From NCBI RefSeq assembly GCF_000334215.1, contig NZ_AMQY01000025.1:1-64000 (forward strand): a stretch of 64,000 nucleotides of DNA, in the 5' to 3' direction. A program made the position numbers and the translations under genes. The notes beneath the pieces were generated by a model. The model was not told where the DNA came from. It made no database searches and saw only the letters and a list, made by a program, of their open reading frames with translations. Positions 40,030 through 50,814 of the stretch are shown here, piece by piece (position 1 is the stretch's first letter; each line of letters starts with the position of its first letter). Source of the DNA: Vreelandella jeotgali Hwa (GTDB lineage Bacteria; Pseudomonadota; Gammaproteobacteria; Pseudomonadales; Halomonadaceae).

Positions 40030-40677
40030 TCAGCCCTTAAACCCGCTGGCCACCAGATAAACTTCCCGGGAGCGCGCGCGGGAGGCTTCCGGCTTGCGCG
40101 TCACGACCCGGCCAAAGTTGGCCCGCAGGGTTTTCAGATATTCATCAAAGCCTTCCCCCTGAAACACCTTGGCGACAAGGCGGCCGCCGGGGGCAAGCGT
40201 TTGCTGTGCCAGGTCCAGCGCCAGCTCGACCAGATACATGGCCTGCGGCTGATCGATAGCGGCCATGCCACTCATATTGGGGGCCATATCCGACATCACA
40301 AGGTCTGCGGTCTTTCCGCCCAGGCATTCGAGCAGCGTTTCGAGCACATGGTCGTCGGTGAAGTCGCCCTGCACGAAGGTCACTCCGGCCAGAGACGCCA
40401 TCTCGAGAATGTCCGAGGCGATCACCTTGCCGTCGGGGCCGACTTTCTCGGCGGCGACCTGGCTCCAGCCGCCGGGCGCGGCTCCCAGGTCGACCACGGT
40501 CATGCCAGGGCGGAAAAGCCGATCCTTGTCGTCCAGCGCCAGCAGCTTGTAGCTGGCGCGGCTGCGGTAGCCATCCTGCCAACTCTGGCGGACGTAGGCA
40601 TCATCAAAGTGTTCCTTCATCCAGCTACCGCTGGTTTGGCTCGCCTGGCGCTTACGGCCCCGGGACTTTTGCTGCAT
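40030..40677 (-). CDS. rlmE: 23S rRNA (uridine(2552)-2'-O)-methyltransferase
   Basis: Heat-shock methyltransferase (FtsJ/RrmJ) that modifies U2552 in the A-loop of 23S rRNA. The 215 residues have the SAM motif [15 protein letters not shown], the catalytic tetrad region (Lys in [12 protein letters not shown], Asp in SDMAPNMSG, Lys in [12 protein letters not shown]), and the substrate loop [18 protein letters not shown] 40677 (MQQKSRGRK) gives near-family length; the open frame runs further to 40788. It is divergent from yhbY. Confidence 0.95.
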   Translation of the reverse strand: MQQKSRGRKRQASQTSGSWMKEHFDDAYVRQSWQDGYRSRASYKLLALDDKDRLFRPGMTVVDLGAAPGGWSQVAAEKVGPDGKVIASDILEMASLAGVTFVQGDFTDDHVLETLLECLGGKTADLVMSDMAPNMSGMAAIDQPQAMYLVELALDLAQQTLAPGGRLVAKVFQGEGFDEYLKTLRANFGRVVTRKPEASRARSREVYLVASGFKG

Positions 40678-40794
40678 GTAACGGCATCCGGCGCTTGAAA
40701 GGGGATGGTGAGAGATGACGCCAACGCTTTCACCCGACGGCATTTCACCGTAAGATGGAGCGTTAAGCGAAAACTCGGGATAGCGCAAGATACC

Positions 40795-41121
40795 ATGAGC
40801 TTGTCACAGGCACAAAAGAAAGCACTACGCCGCGTCGGCCACTACCTGAATCCGGTGGTAACCGTGTCGGAAAACGGCATCTCGGAAAACCTGCTCGCCG
40901 AGCTGGATCGAGCTCTGCGCGACCACGAGCTGATTAAAGTCAAGCTGGCGCTGCCGGAACGCGACGACCGCGCGCTGATGCTCGAAGAACTCACCCGCGA
41001 CGGCGATGCCGACCTGGTACAGACGATCGGCAAGATGGCGCTGCTGTATCGCCGGAACCCGCAGGCCAACCCGAAGCTTTCCAACATTGCCCGCTTCGAG
41101 AACCACCACGGCCGGCGCTAA
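40795..41121 (+). CDS. yhbY: YhbY/CRS1 RNA-binding protein
   Basis: Small KH-like protein that associates with pre-50S particles and helps ribosome assembly. The 108 residues have the CRM domain [39 protein letters not shown], including the GxxG-like loop, then [17 protein letters not shown] 40795 is the family start. Its position between rlmE and greA is conserved in E. coli. It ends at a strong bidirectional terminator. Confidence 0.93.
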   Translation: MSLSQAQKKALRRVGHYLNPVVTVSENGISENLLAELDRALRDHELIKVKLALPERDDRALMLEELTRDGDADLVQTIGKMALLYRRNPQANPKLSNIARFENHHGRR

Positions 41122-41143
41122 CACGGCACCGCCGCCATAACGC

Positions 41144-41172
41144 AAAAACGCCCCCCGCAGGGGCGTTTTTTT
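41144..41172. terminator. Bidirectional terminator yhbY/greA
   Basis: A perfect 11-bp stem AAAAACGCCCC (41144-41154) with GGGGCGTTTTT (41160-41170), loop CCGCA, and T-runs on both strands. Confidence 0.9.
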
Positions 41173-41221
41173 ATGCACGGCTGCCGGCCACGCCGACAGC
41201 ACCGATGGGAACCGCCAACGG

Positions 41222-41698
41222 CTAGAGGTGCTCCACGCTTTCAATCTCGTACTCGACGTCGCCGCCGGGGGTTTTTACCACCGCGACGTCGCCTTCCTCC
41301 CTGCCGATCAGCGCCCGGGCGATGGGCGACGTGACGGAAATCCGGCCTTCCTTGATGTCCGCTTCATCCTCGCCCACGATGCGATAGGTAAACGGTTTAT
41401 CGTCTTCAAGGTGCAGCAGCTCGACGGTCACGCCGAAGATCACCTTGCCGGTTTTGGGCAGCCTGGTGACGTCGATCACCTGGGCGCCGGAAAGTTTGCC
41501 CTCGATTTCCTGAATGCGCCCTTCGATAAACCCCTGCTGCTCGCGCGCCGCATGATACTCGGCGTTTTCCTTCAGATCGCCATGCTCGCGCGCTTCGGCG
41601 ATGGCCGCGATCACTCGGGGACGCGCCTCACTTTTCAGCTGCTCGAGCTCCTCGCGAAGGCGCTTTTCTCCCGCAATCGTCATCGGGACCTTGTTCAT
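41222..41698 (-). CDS. greA: Transcription elongation factor GreA
   Basis: Rescues backtracked RNA polymerase by stimulating transcript cleavage in the secondary channel. The 158 residues have the N-terminal coiled coil (1-75, opening [23 protein letters not shown]) with the acidic tip near [16 protein letters not shown], and the C-terminal FKBP-like domain ending [13 protein letters not shown]. It overlaps carB by four bases, so it is probably expressed from the car transcript, as in Pseudomonas. Confidence 0.97.
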   Translation of the reverse strand: MNKVPMTIAGEKRLREELEQLKSEARPRVIAAIAEAREHGDLKENAEYHAAREQQGFIEGRIQEIEGKLSGAQVIDVTRLPKTGKVIFGVTVELLHLEDDKPFTYRIVGEDEADIKEGRISVTSPIARALIGREEGDVAVVKTPGGDVEYEIESVEHL

Positions 41699-44600
41699 TG
41701 ACTGGCTCCTGCGTGCAATTCCTGAAGGCGCCGCACCGTAATCTCACGACCATACGCAAGCGCCATGCAAACAGCATTGGCCCCCGCCAGCGTTGTGGCG
41801 TAGGGCACCTTGCGTGCAAGAGCGGTACGACGAATGACCGACGAGTCGAGAATCGCCTGACGGCCTTCGGTGGTGTTGACGATATAGGCGATATCGTCGT
41901 TCTTGAGCAGATCGACGATATGCGGGCGTCCTTCATAGACTTTATTGACGCGCTCGACATCCAGCCCGGCGGCTTCGAGTGCCGCCGCCGTGCCTCGCGT
42001 AGCGCATAGCGTAAAGCCCGATTTTAGCAGAGAACGCCCCACCTCGATAATCCCTTCCTTGTCCGGCTGGCGTACGGACAGGAATGCCTTGCGCGGCCCT
42101 TCCGTGGCCGGGATCGCCTCACCGGCGCCGAGCTGCGCCTTGTAGAACGCCTCGGCGAAGGTATCACCGCTGCCCATGACCTCGCCGGTGGACTTCATTT
42201 CCGGCGACAGAATGGGGTCGACGCCGGGGAATTTATTGAACGGGAACACCGCTTCCTTGACGCTATAGAAAGGCGGCACGATCTCGTCCTCGAAGCCCTG
42301 ATCGGCAAGCGTGGTGCCCGCCATGCAGCGCGCGGCGATTTGCGCCAGCGAGGTGCCGATGCACTTGGACACAAACGGCACCGTGCGCGACGCCCGCGGG
42401 TTGACTTCGATGACGTAAATTTCGTCGTACTGCCAGGCCAGCTGCACGTTCATCAGCCCCTTCACGCCCAGCTCGATCGCCATGCGCTTGATCTGGTCGC
42501 GCATGCGGTTCTGGACCTCGGCGGGCAGCGAGTACGGCGGCAGCGAGCACGCCGAATCGCCCGAGTGCACGCCGGCCTGCTCGATGTGCTGCATGATGCC
42601 GCCGATCACCACCTGCTGGCCGTCGGCGACCGCGTCCACGTCGATTTCGATGGCGGCGTTCAGGAAGTGGTCCAGCAGCACCGGCGAATCGTTGGAGACC
42701 TTGACCGCGTGGGTCATGTAGTTCTCGAGCTCCGAAGCGTCGTAGACGATCTCCATCGCCCGCCCGCCGAGCACGTAGCTGGGGCGCACCACCAGCGGAT
42801 AGCCGATGGCCTCGGCCTTGGCGAACGCCTCGTCGAAGCTGCGCGCGGTGGCGTTGGGCGGCTGCTTGAGGCCCAGCTTGTTGATCATCTGCTGGAAGCG
42901 TTCGCGGTCTTCGGCGCGGTCGATGGCGTCCGGCGTGGTGCCGATAATCGGCACGCCGGCGGCTTCCAGCTCGCGCGCCAGCTTCAGCGGCGTCTGGCCG
43001 CCGAACTGCACGATCACGCCTTCGGGCTGCTCCTTGTCGGCGATTTCCAGCACGTCTTCCAGCGTTACCGGCTCGAAGTACAGGCGGTCGGAGGTGTCGT
43101 AGTCGGTAGACACGGTTTCCGGGTTGCAGTTGACCATGACGGTTTCATAGCCGTCGTCGTGCATGGCGAACGCCGCGTGCACGCAACAGTAGTCAAACTC
43201 GATGCCCTGGCCGATACGGTTGGGCCCGCCGCCCAACACCATGATCTTGGGCTTGTCGGAGACAGCCGCCTCGCACTCCTCCTCGTAGGTGGAGTACATA
43301 TAGGCGGTGTCCGAGGCAAATTCAGCCGCGCAGGTATCCACTCGCTTGTAGACCGGACGAATGCCGGCCTTCTGACGCGTCTTGCGCAGCTCTTTCTCGG
43401 AAACCCCCAGCAGCCCGGCCAGCCGCGCATCGGCAAAGCCCTTGCGCTTGAGGCGGAACAGATCCTGCCCCGACAGCTCGGACAACGAGCGCTGGGCCAG
43501 CGCCTCTTCGCTGGCGACCAGGTCTTCCAGCTGCACCAGATACCAGGGGTCGATCCTGGTCAGCGCATAGAGCTCGTCCACGCTCATACCGGCGCGCATG
43601 GCGTCGGCGACGTAGAAGATACGGTCGGCACCCGCCGCCTGCAGCTCGCCCTTGATCCGCGCGATGGCCTCGTCGGTAAAGTTCGTGACGATGGGGTCGA
43701 GGCCGTCGACGCCGGTTTCGAGCCCGCGCAGCGCCTTCTGCAGCGACTCCTGAAACGTCCGGCCGATGGCCATGACTTCGCCCACCGACTTCATTTGCGT
43801 GGTCAGGCGATCGTTGGCCTGGGGGAACTTCTCGAAGGTGAAGCGCGGAATCTTGGTCACTACGTAGTCGATGGACGGTTCGAACGACGCCGGAGTGCGA
43901 CCGCCGGTAATGTCGTTCTGCAGCTCGTCCAGGCTATAGCCCACTGCCAGCTTGGCGGCGATTTTGGCAATGGGGAAGCCCGTCGCCTTGGAGGCCAGCG
44001 CCGAGGAGCGCGACACCCGCGGGTTCATTTCGATGACCACCACGCGGCCGGTGTCCGGATCAACGCCGAACTGCACGTTGGAGCCGCCGGTTTCCACGCC
44101 GATCTCGCGCAGTACCGCCAGGCTGGCGTTGCGCATCGCCTGGTATTCCTTGTCGGTGAGCGTTTGCGCCGGCGCCACGGTGATGGAGTCGCCGGTATGC
44201 ACGCCCATGGGGTCGAAGTTTTCGATCGAGCAGACAATGATGCAGTTATCGTTATGGTCGCGCACCACCTCCATCTCGTACTCTTTCCACCCCAGCAGCG
44301 ACTCGTCGATGAGCAGCTCATGGTTGTTGGAGAGATCGAACCCGCGGGTGCAGATTTCCTCGAATTCTTCCTTGTTGTAAGCCACGCCGCCGCCGGAGCC
44401 GCCCATGGTGTAGGACGGCCGGATAATCGTGGGAAAACCCAGCTCCGCCTGAATCGCCCAGGCTTCGTCCATGCGGTGCGCCACCTTGGCTTTGGGGCAC
44501 TCGAGGCCGATATTGCGCATGGCCTTGTCGAACAGGTCGCGGTCCTCGGCCTTGTTGATGGCGTCGGCGTTGGCGCCGATCATTTCGACGCCGTACTGGC

Positions 44601-44925
44601 CCAGCACGCCCTGCTTGTCCAGCTCCAGCGCGCAGTTCAGCGCCGTCTGGCCGCCCATGGTGGGCAGCACCGCGTCCGGCTGTTCGGCTTCGATGATTTT
44701 TTCTACCGCCTGCCAGGTAATCGGCTCGATGTAGGTGGCATCGGCCATGACCGGGTCGGTCATGATAGTGGCCGGGTTAGAGTTGACCAGAATGACGCGG
44801 TAGCCCTCCTCGCGCAGCGCCTTGCACGCCTGGGCGCCGGAGTAGTCGAATTCGCAGGCCTGGCCGATGACGATCGGGCCGGCGCCAATGATCAGGATAC
44901 TGTTGATGTCGGTACGCTTGGGCAT
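41695..44925 (-). CDS. carB: Carbamoyl-phosphate synthase large subunit
   Basis: Makes carbamoyl phosphate for arginine and pyrimidines from bicarbonate, ATP and ammonia delivered by CarA. The 1076 residues have two homologous ATP-grasp halves ([25 protein letters not shown] in the first, [23 protein letters not shown] in the second) and a C-terminal MGS-like allosteric domain (about 940-1076). All regions are intact. It lies 65 bp after carA and overlaps greA by four bases. Confidence 0.98.
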   Translation of the reverse strand: MPKRTDINSILIIGAGPIVIGQACEFDYSGAQACKALREEGYRVILVNSNPATIMTDPVMADATYIEPITWQAVEKIIEAEQPDAVLPTMGGQTALNCALELDKQGVLGQYGVEMIGANADAINKAEDRDLFDKAMRNIGLECPKAKVAHRMDEAWAIQAELGFPTIIRPSYTMGGSGGGVAYNKEEFEEICTRGFDLSNNHELLIDESLLGWKEYEMEVVRDHNDNCIIVCSIENFDPMGVHTGDSITVAPAQTLTDKEYQAMRNASLAVLREIGVETGGSNVQFGVDPDTGRVVVIEMNPRVSRSSALASKATGFPIAKIAAKLAVGYSLDELQNDITGGRTPASFEPSIDYVVTKIPRFTFEKFPQANDRLTTQMKSVGEVMAIGRTFQESLQKALRGLETGVDGLDPIVTNFTDEAIARIKGELQAAGADRIFYVADAMRAGMSVDELYALTRIDPWYLVQLEDLVASEEALAQRSLSELSGQDLFRLKRKGFADARLAGLLGVSEKELRKTRQKAGIRPVYKRVDTCAAEFASDTAYMYSTYEEECEAAVSDKPKIMVLGGGPNRIGQGIEFDYCCVHAAFAMHDDGYETVMVNCNPETVSTDYDTSDRLYFEPVTLEDVLEIADKEQPEGVIVQFGGQTPLKLARELEAAGVPIIGTTPDAIDRAEDRERFQQMINKLGLKQPPNATARSFDEAFAKAEAIGYPLVVRPSYVLGGRAMEIVYDASELENYMTHAVKVSNDSPVLLDHFLNAAIEIDVDAVADGQQVVIGGIMQHIEQAGVHSGDSACSLPPYSLPAEVQNRMRDQIKRMAIELGVKGLMNVQLAWQYDEIYVIEVNPRASRTVPFVSKCIGTSLAQIAARCMAGTTLADQGFEDEIVPPFYSVKEAVFPFNKFPGVDPILSPEMKSTGEVMGSGDTFAEAFYKAQLGAGEAIPATEGPRKAFLSVRQPDKEGIIEVGRSLLKSGFTLCATRGTAAALEAAGLDVERVNKVYEGRPHIVDLLKNDDIAYIVNTTEGRQAILDSSVIRRTALARKVPYATTLAGANAVCMALAYGREITVRRLQELHAGASQ

Positions 44926-44990
44926 AGAGGTTCCCGCAAAAAAATGACGATGAGCAACAAGATAATGGCGTTAACAGGGCGACGCCGGGC

Positions 44991-46151
44991 TTAGCGGCGG
45001 GCCTGCATCAGGGCCACAAAGCGATCAAACAGCGCCGCCACGTCGCACGGGCCGGGGCTGGCCTCCGGGTGACCCTGAAAGCTGAACGCCGGGCAGTCGG
45101 TACGCTCAACCCCCTGCAGCGTGCCGTCGAACAGCGAGCGGTGCGTGGCGCGCAGCGTATCCGGCAGCGTGGTTTCATCCGAGGCGAAGCCGTGGTTCTG
45201 GCTGGTAATCATCACCTGCCCCGTCGCCAGATCCTGCACCGGATGATTGGCCCCGTGATGACCGTGGTTCATCTTCATCGAGTGCGCGCCGCTGGCCAGC
45301 GCCAGCAGCTGGTGGCCCAGGCAAATGCCGAACAGCGGAATACGGGTGTCCAGAAGCTCCTTTAGCGCCTCGATGGCGTAGTCGCAGGGCTCCGGGTCAC
45401 CCGGGCCGTTGGACAGAAAAATCCCGTCGGGCTTGTACGCCAGCACCTCGGCGGCGGGGGTTTGCGCCGGCACCACGGTCACCCGGCAGCCGCGCGACAC
45501 CAGCATGCGCAGGATGTTGCGCTTGACGCCGTAGTCGTAAGCCACAACGTGGTATGGCTGCTCAATATCCGCACCGGATTGATAGCCTGCGCCCAGCGCC
45601 CACTCGCCTTCACTCCACTCGTAGGGCGCTCGGCAGCTGGCGACCCTGGCCAGGTCCATTCCGGAAAGACCGGGAAAGCCCCTGGCCGCCGCCACCGCGC
45701 GCTCCACGGCGTCGTCGCCCTCGGCTTCCCTGCCCGCCAGAATGGCGCCGCTCTGGGCGCCCTTGTCGCGCAGCAGACGCGTCAGACGGCGGGTATCGAT
45801 CTCGGCGATGCCCAGCACATTCCAGCTTTTCAGGTAGTCGGACAGGCTCTGCTCGGAGCGAAAGTTGCTGGCCGTCAGCGGCAGGTCACGAATCACCAGG
45901 CCGGCTGCGGCAACCGCGTCGGACTCGGTATCTTCGGCATTCACACCGGTATTGCCGATGTGCGGATAGGTCAGCGTCACGATCTGGCGGGTGTAGGACG
46001 GATCGGTCAGGATTTCCTGATAGCCGGTCATGGCCGTGTTGAAGACCACCTCGCCGCTCGTCCGGCCCTCGGCGCCGATGGCGATGCCGTGGAACACGCT
46101 CCCGTCTTCAAGCGCCATAATCGCGGGTTGGTTCAATGCGGGGTTATTCAA
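44991..46151 (-). CDS. carA: Carbamoyl-phosphate synthase small subunit
   Basis: Glutaminase subunit that feeds ammonia to CarB. The 386 residues have the N-terminal family domain ([18 protein letters not shown]) and a class I glutamine amidotransferase domain with nucleophile Cys277 ([12 protein letters not shown]) plus the His-Glu pair ([11 protein letters not shown]). I chose TTG 46151 because a perfect GGAGG (complement of 46159-46163) lies seven bases upstream and the product then begins like other CarA proteins; the ATG at 46208 adds 19 non-homologous residues and lacks such a site. A terminator-like hairpin lies 87 bp upstream. Confidence 0.96.
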   Translation of the reverse strand: MNNPALNQPAIMALEDGSVFHGIAIGAEGRTSGEVVFNTAMTGYQEILTDPSYTRQIVTLTYPHIGNTGVNAEDTESDAVAAAGLVIRDLPLTASNFRSEQSLSDYLKSWNVLGIAEIDTRRLTRLLRDKGAQSGAILAGREAEGDDAVERAVAAARGFPGLSGMDLARVASCRAPYEWSEGEWALGAGYQSGADIEQPYHVVAYDYGVKRNILRMLVSRGCRVTVVPAQTPAAEVLAYKPDGIFLSNGPGDPEPCDYAIEALKELLDTRIPLFGICLGHQLLALASGAHSMKMNHGHHGANHPVQDLATGQVMITSQNHGFASDETTLPDTLRATHRSLFDGTLQGVERTDCPAFSFQGHPEASPGPCDVAALFDRFVALMQARR

Positions 46152-46237
46152 GGCAAGTCCTCCGAAGGCTGGTGAAAACACCCCTGTCACGACAGCGGCA
46201 TCCGTCATGGCGGCGTTTTAGGCAAACGTCAGGTCGT

Positions 46238-46283
46238 AAAAAAGCGGGACGAAGCCGATTGGAAAAACCGGTTTCATCCCGCT
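46238..46283 (-). promoter_or_regulatory. Candidate transcription attenuator of carAB
   Basis: An imperfect stem (AGCGGGA paired with TCCCGCT at 46243-46249/46277-46283, then three to four further pairs after a mismatch, and CCG/CGG) is followed by TTTTTT on the minus strand. It lies upstream of the carA start in the same orientation. A 32-codon reading frame from GTG 46372 ends with TGA (46276-46274) right beside the first arm. P. aeruginosa carA has a leader with attenuation, so the same logic is plausible. Leader translation is unproven. Confidence 0.5.
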
Positions 46284-46634
46284 TGTTGTTCGTCGCCAAT
46301 AGGGTCCGGGCACAGCGGCGAACCGCTTTTCGCCGGACCGGCCTGCGCAACAAGCGCGGCTTTATGAACCACTCGACCAAAATCTACGGGATGTTACAGG
46401 ATTTTCCGGCCAATCGCCAGCGCAGACGCTGCTAGCGAGGGCAATCGTCGCTGACTATATCCCTGACGCCAGGGGTCACTCGCTCAGGTGCCCGACAGCG
46501 ATAAAAACCGCTCAGCCCCACGAGCTCTGCCCCACGAAACGCAATCGACAACTGGCGCAAGCCGGGGTATTCGGAATACCATGGCAATCCACTGTCACAA
46601 ATATGATCCATATTTATCACCCAGAGGCTCCGCC
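46284..46634. other. Intergenic region between carA leader and dcm
   Basis: No gene is supported. It holds the 5' part of the car leader and the dcm upstream region. Two perfect palindromes lie close to dcm: GGTATTCGGAATACC (46566-46580) and ATATGATCCATAT (46601-46613), the latter containing a -10-like TATGAT without a matching -35. These could be operator sites. I found no ORF with family features. Confidence 0.45.
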
Positions 46635-48080
46635 ATGTCACTGCTGCCAGGGCTCGACACAGATGATGCCGCCAACCCGGCAACCCCGGCGTCCCGCTAC
46701 GACCTGCTGAGTGACAGCCAGCTGCTGCAGCGCGTGCTGGATATTTACGATCAGGGCACAATCGCTGCCGCGCTGGAGGAGGTCGACGACCGCTGGTGTC
46801 GTGAAACACTGAACCGGATGGCCAAAGGCAAAACCCGCCCCAGAATCACCCGCGACGAAGCGCGGCGTCTGATGGCCATGCTGCCCAGTGCCCCGGCCCA
46901 TCAGGGGCGTGCCAACTTTACCTTTATCGATCTTTTCGCCGGTATCGGCGGCATACGCCAGGGCTTCGAATCCATTGGCGGCGAGTGCGTTTTTACCTCG
47001 GAGTGGGACCGCTTTGCCGTTCGTACCTACAAGGCCAACCACTACTGTGACCCGGCCTCGCACCGCTTCAATCGCGATATTCGCGACGTTACTCTGTCGG
47101 CCAAAGACGGCGTGGATGAAGAAACGGCCTACGCGCATATCCACAGGGAAATTCCGAACCACGACGTGCTGCTCGCCGGATTTCCCTGCCAACCGTTTTC
47201 TCTGGCCGGGGTGTCAAAGAAAAATTCGTTGGGCCTCAAACACGGGTTCGAGTGCGACACCCAGGGCACCCTCTTCTTTGACGTGGCGCGCATTATTGCC
47301 GCCAAGCGCCCGGCAGCTTTCGTGCTCGAAAACGTCAAGAACCTCAAAAGCCACGACAGGGGCAAGACCTTCCGCATCATCTGCGAGGCATTGGATGAGC
47401 TGGGCTACGACGTGGCCGATGCCGAGGCGCCCAAGGGTCGCGATCCCAAGGTCATCGATGCGCGTCATTTTGTCCCCCAGCACCGTGAGCGCATTGTGTT
47501 GGCGGGCTTTCGCCGTGATCTGAACGTACACCAGGGGTTTACGCTGCGCGATCTGGAGAAAATCCATCCGCAGCAGCGCCCCGCTTTTGGTGACCTGCTG
47601 GACGACTCGGTGGATGACAAGTACATCCTCACGCCCAAACTCTGGGACTACCTCTACCGCTACGCCCAAAAACACCGTGATAAAGGCAACGGCTTCGGCT
47701 TCGGCCTCACCGGCCCCAATGATGTCGCGCGCACGCTGTCGGCCCGCTACCACAAGGACGGCTCCGAGATCCTGGTGGATCGCGGCTTTGACGACCGGAA
47801 ACCGTTTGATTCACCCGAGAATCAACGTAACCGCCCCCGCCGCCTGACGCCCCGGGAATGCGCGCGCCTGATGGGCTTCAACGCCCCGGGCGAAAGCCGC
47901 TTTGTTATTCCGGTTTCGGATACCCAGGCCTACCGTCAGTTCGGCAACTCGGTGGTGGTCCCGGTATTCGCCGCCGTCGCCGAGCTGATGAAGCCGCGTA
48001 TCATCGAAGCGCGTCGCAAACAGCGCGAACAGTTACACCAGGCGCCGCACCAGCCCGAATTGGGGCTTGTCATCGAGTAA
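46635..48080 (+). CDS. dcm: DNA (cytosine-5-)-methyltransferase, Dcm type
   Basis: Methylates the internal cytosine of its target, probably CCWGG. The 481 residues follow E. coli Dcm along almost the whole length: an N-terminal helical region, motif [21 protein letters not shown], catalytic Cys185 in [23 protein letters not shown] and a final [11 protein letters not shown]. The target-recognition region ([16 protein letters not shown] to [18 protein letters not shown]) is also Dcm-like, which supports CCWGG. ATG 46635 has AGAGG upstream; the open frame from 46488 lacks support. No restriction enzyme gene is adjacent. It is followed by vsr and inserted between carA and dapB. Confidence 0.95.
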   Translation: MSLLPGLDTDDAANPATPASRYDLLSDSQLLQRVLDIYDQGTIAAALEEVDDRWCRETLNRMAKGKTRPRITRDEARRLMAMLPSAPAHQGRANFTFIDLFAGIGGIRQGFESIGGECVFTSEWDRFAVRTYKANHYCDPASHRFNRDIRDVTLSAKDGVDEETAYAHIHREIPNHDVLLAGFPCQPFSLAGVSKKNSLGLKHGFECDTQGTLFFDVARIIAAKRPAAFVLENVKNLKSHDRGKTFRIICEALDELGYDVADAEAPKGRDPKVIDARHFVPQHRERIVLAGFRRDLNVHQGFTLRDLEKIHPQQRPAFGDLLDDSVDDKYILTPKLWDYLYRYAQKHRDKGNGFGFGLTGPNDVARTLSARYHKDGSEILVDRGFDDRKPFDSPENQRNRPRRLTPRECARLMGFNAPGESRFVIPVSDTQAYRQFGNSVVVPVFAAVAELMKPRIIEARRKQREQLHQAPHQPELGLVIE

Positions 48081-48091
48081 AGATCCAACCC

Positions 48092-48568
48092 ATGACCGAC
48101 ATTGTCGACTCACAAACCCGCTCGCGGATGATGTCCCGCATCAGGGGCAGCGACACCCGCCCCGAGCTTATCGTGCGTCGCTACCTGCATGCGTGCGGGT
48201 TTCGCTATCGCCTGCACCGCCGGGATCTTCCCGGAAAACCCGACCTCGTTTTACCCAAACATCGGCTCGCCATCTTTGTTCACGGCTGCTTCTGGCACCG
48301 CCACGAAGGCTGCTTTTATGCCACCTCACCGGCAACCCGCAAGGACTTCTGGCGGCAAAAGCTCGACACCAATGCCGCCCGGGACAAACAGCAGCAAGGA
48401 AAGCTGATCAGCAGCGGCTGGCGGGTGCTGATCGTCTGGGAGTGCGGCCTGAAGCACCGGCTCAACGAGATTCAGACCGTCGCAGAGAAAATCACCTCTC
48501 CGGACGTTCTCGACGAATGGCCGGAGCGGCCACCCCGGGTGCGCCACGCCAATCCGCCATCCGCATAG
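48092..48568 (+). CDS. vsr: Very short patch repair endonuclease
   Basis: Nicks 5' of the T in T:G mismatches left when 5-methylcytosine deaminates at Dcm sites. The 158 residues have the catalytic Asp51 (PGKPDLVL), the zinc/catalytic cluster FVHGCFWHRHEGC (Cys66, His69, His71, Cys74) and VLIVWECGL. It starts 11 bases after dcm, so the pair is one unit, whereas vsr overlaps dcm in E. coli. The final codons and stop form the first unit of a 16-bp tandem repeat. Confidence 0.95.
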   Translation: MTDIVDSQTRSRMMSRIRGSDTRPELIVRRYLHACGFRYRLHRRDLPGKPDLVLPKHRLAIFVHGCFWHRHEGCFYATSPATRKDFWRQKLDTNAARDKQQQGKLISSGWRVLIVWECGLKHRLNEIQTVAEKITSPDVLDEWPERPPRVRHANPPSA

Positions 48569-48638
48569 CCCTCACCTATATAGTTCATTACCTGTATAGC
48601 CCGTTACCTGCATAGCACATCATCTTTATAACCCCTCG
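48559..48638. repeat. 16-bp tandem repeat starting inside the vsr stop
   Basis: Five units with exact 16-bp spacing: ATCCGCATAGCCCTCA (48559, includes the vsr stop TAG), CCTATATAGTTCATTA (48575), CCTGTATAGCCCGTTA (48591), CCTGCATAGCACATCA (48607) and TCTTTATAACCCCTCG (48623). ATAG or ATAA recurs in phase, so the vsr stop sequence itself seems to have been copied. Confidence 0.85.
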
Positions 48639-48664
48639 GCAGCGAAAACACGCGCTATCACGAC

Positions 48665-48692
48665 AAAATGCCCCCGGCGCCGGGGGCATTTT
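48665..48692. terminator. Bidirectional terminator vsr/dapB
   Basis: A 28-bp perfect palindrome, AAAATGCCCCCGGC followed by its complement, with T-runs on both strands, between the convergent vsr and dapB genes. Confidence 0.9.
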
Positions 48693-48724
48693 TGTTCTGC
48701 GGCAAATCGTTATAAGCGACGGCG

Positions 48725-49675
<951 letters not shown>

Positions 49676-49794
49676 CTAAAGTAATACACACTTCCGGCTA
49701 TCCCTGTGCTTTACTGCAAATGGCAGATGCGCTCCCGGCAAGCACTGACCGGGCGCTACCACAACCACAACATCACTGCACCGGGGTACCTCCC

Positions 49795-50814
49795 ATGAAG
49801 CTATCTCTGTTGGTCAAAAGCACACTCGCCGTTTCGGCGGCTGCTTCCCTTGTCGCCAGCCAGGCCGTCGCGGCCGACACCGTACGCTTACGCTTCCATA
49901 CCTTTTACGGCACGGAAATGGACAGCATCGCCCAGGAGTTTCAGGACAGTGTCGAGGAAGCCAGCGATGGCAGCCTGCGCATCCAGTACTTCCACGGCGG
50001 CGAGCTGGTAGACAGCGATCAGTTCGTGGATGCCGTCAAGCGCGGCACCATCGACATCGGCTACGGGGTAGGCAGCTACTGGCCCGGGCAGGTCAATATC
50101 GGCAATATCGAAGCCGGTCTGCCGGGCGCCTGGGTCAATACCGAAGAAGCGCGCGACATCTTTGAAAACCAGGGCCTGAATGATCTTGCCAGGGAAGCTT
50201 ACGCGGAAAAGGGCGTCAAACTCATCGGACGCGGCTACGGCAGCAACTACGATCTGCTGACCCGGGAGCCGGTTGAAAGCCTCGACGACCTCAAATCAAT
50301 GCGTATTCGCGCCACCGGGCAGGTTGCCGAAGTTCTGCAGGAATTTGATATTCCCACGGTTTTTCTCCCGGCTCAGGAGCTCTACGTCGCCCTTTCCACC
50401 GGCGTTATCGATGGCGTTGTCTACGGTGGCCCGGTTGAGTACGAGCAGCTCAAGCTGCACGAAGCGGCCGACAACTACACCTTCATGAACATGCTGAATC
50501 CGGGCTGGATCGAAACGGCCATCGTCAACCAGGACACCTGGAAAAACCTGTCCGATGAGCATCAGACAATCCTTCGCGAGGGCATCGCCCAATACGCCGA
50601 CGGTATTCACGAGTGGCTGGAAGAAGGCAACCAGCGTCTCATCGAGGAAGGAGAGCTGTTCAATTTCGCCTCGCTGCCCGATGCCGATGCCAAGCGCCTG
50701 ACGGAAGCCGCCCAGAGCATTTGGCAGGATGAAGCCGACAAGTCGGAACGCAATGCCAAAGCCGTCGATATTCTGATTGATAACGCCGTCAAACAAGGAC
50801 GCCTGAGTGAGTAG
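49795..50814 (+). CDS. TRAP transporter substrate-binding protein (DctP type)
   Basis: Periplasmic receptor of a TRAP uptake system, likely for an organic acid. The 339 residues begin with a signal peptide (hydrophobic 5-22, likely cut at AVA/AD, 26/27). The mature protein is a two-lobe DctP fold. MRIRATG supplies the conserved arginine that usually binds a substrate carboxylate, and a LYVALSTGVIDGVVYGG segment is typical. The ATG at 49795 gives a proper signal peptide. It overlaps dctQ by eight bases. The substrate cannot be named from sequence. Confidence 0.9.
   Translation: MKLSLLVKSTLAVSAAASLVASQAVAADTVRLRFHTFYGTEMDSIAQEFQDSVEEASDGSLRIQYFHGGELVDSDQFVDAVKRGTIDIGYGVGSYWPGQVNIGNIEAGLPGAWVNTEEARDIFENQGLNDLAREAYAEKGVKLIGRGYGSNYDLLTREPVESLDDLKSMRIRATGQVAEVLQEFDIPTVFLPAQELYVALSTGVIDGVVYGGPVEYEQLKLHEAADNYTFMNMLNPGWIETAIVNQDTWKNLSDEHQTILREGIAQYADGIHEWLEEGNQRLIEEGELFNFASLPDADAKRLTEAAQSIWQDEADKSERNAKAVDILIDNAVKQGRLSE

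Noticed and set aside
42340..44994. 884-codon open frame on the plus strand, antisense to carB
   Set aside because: It mirrors the carB frame; no domain is recognisable. Long antisense frames are expected in high-GC genes with strong third-position bias. The same applies to long frames antisense to infB (29054-31375), pnp (24683-26881), ftsH (37753-39726), dnaK (55336-57000) and ilvB (60467-62239).
46152..46208. N-terminal extension of CarA from ATG 46208
   Set aside because: The 19 residues do not resemble CarA, and the perfect GGAGG favours TTG 46151.
47858..48091. Longer Vsr starting inside dcm
   Set aside because: The 78 extra residues are an out-of-frame reading of dcm; ATG 48092 aligns with the E. 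coli Vsr N-terminus, with Asp51 at the same position.
49758..49794. Hfq/Crc target motif before the TRAP receptor gene
   Set aside because: The leader is rich in CA (ACAACCACAACATC), but no strict AAnAAnAA is present, so it does not meet the motif.
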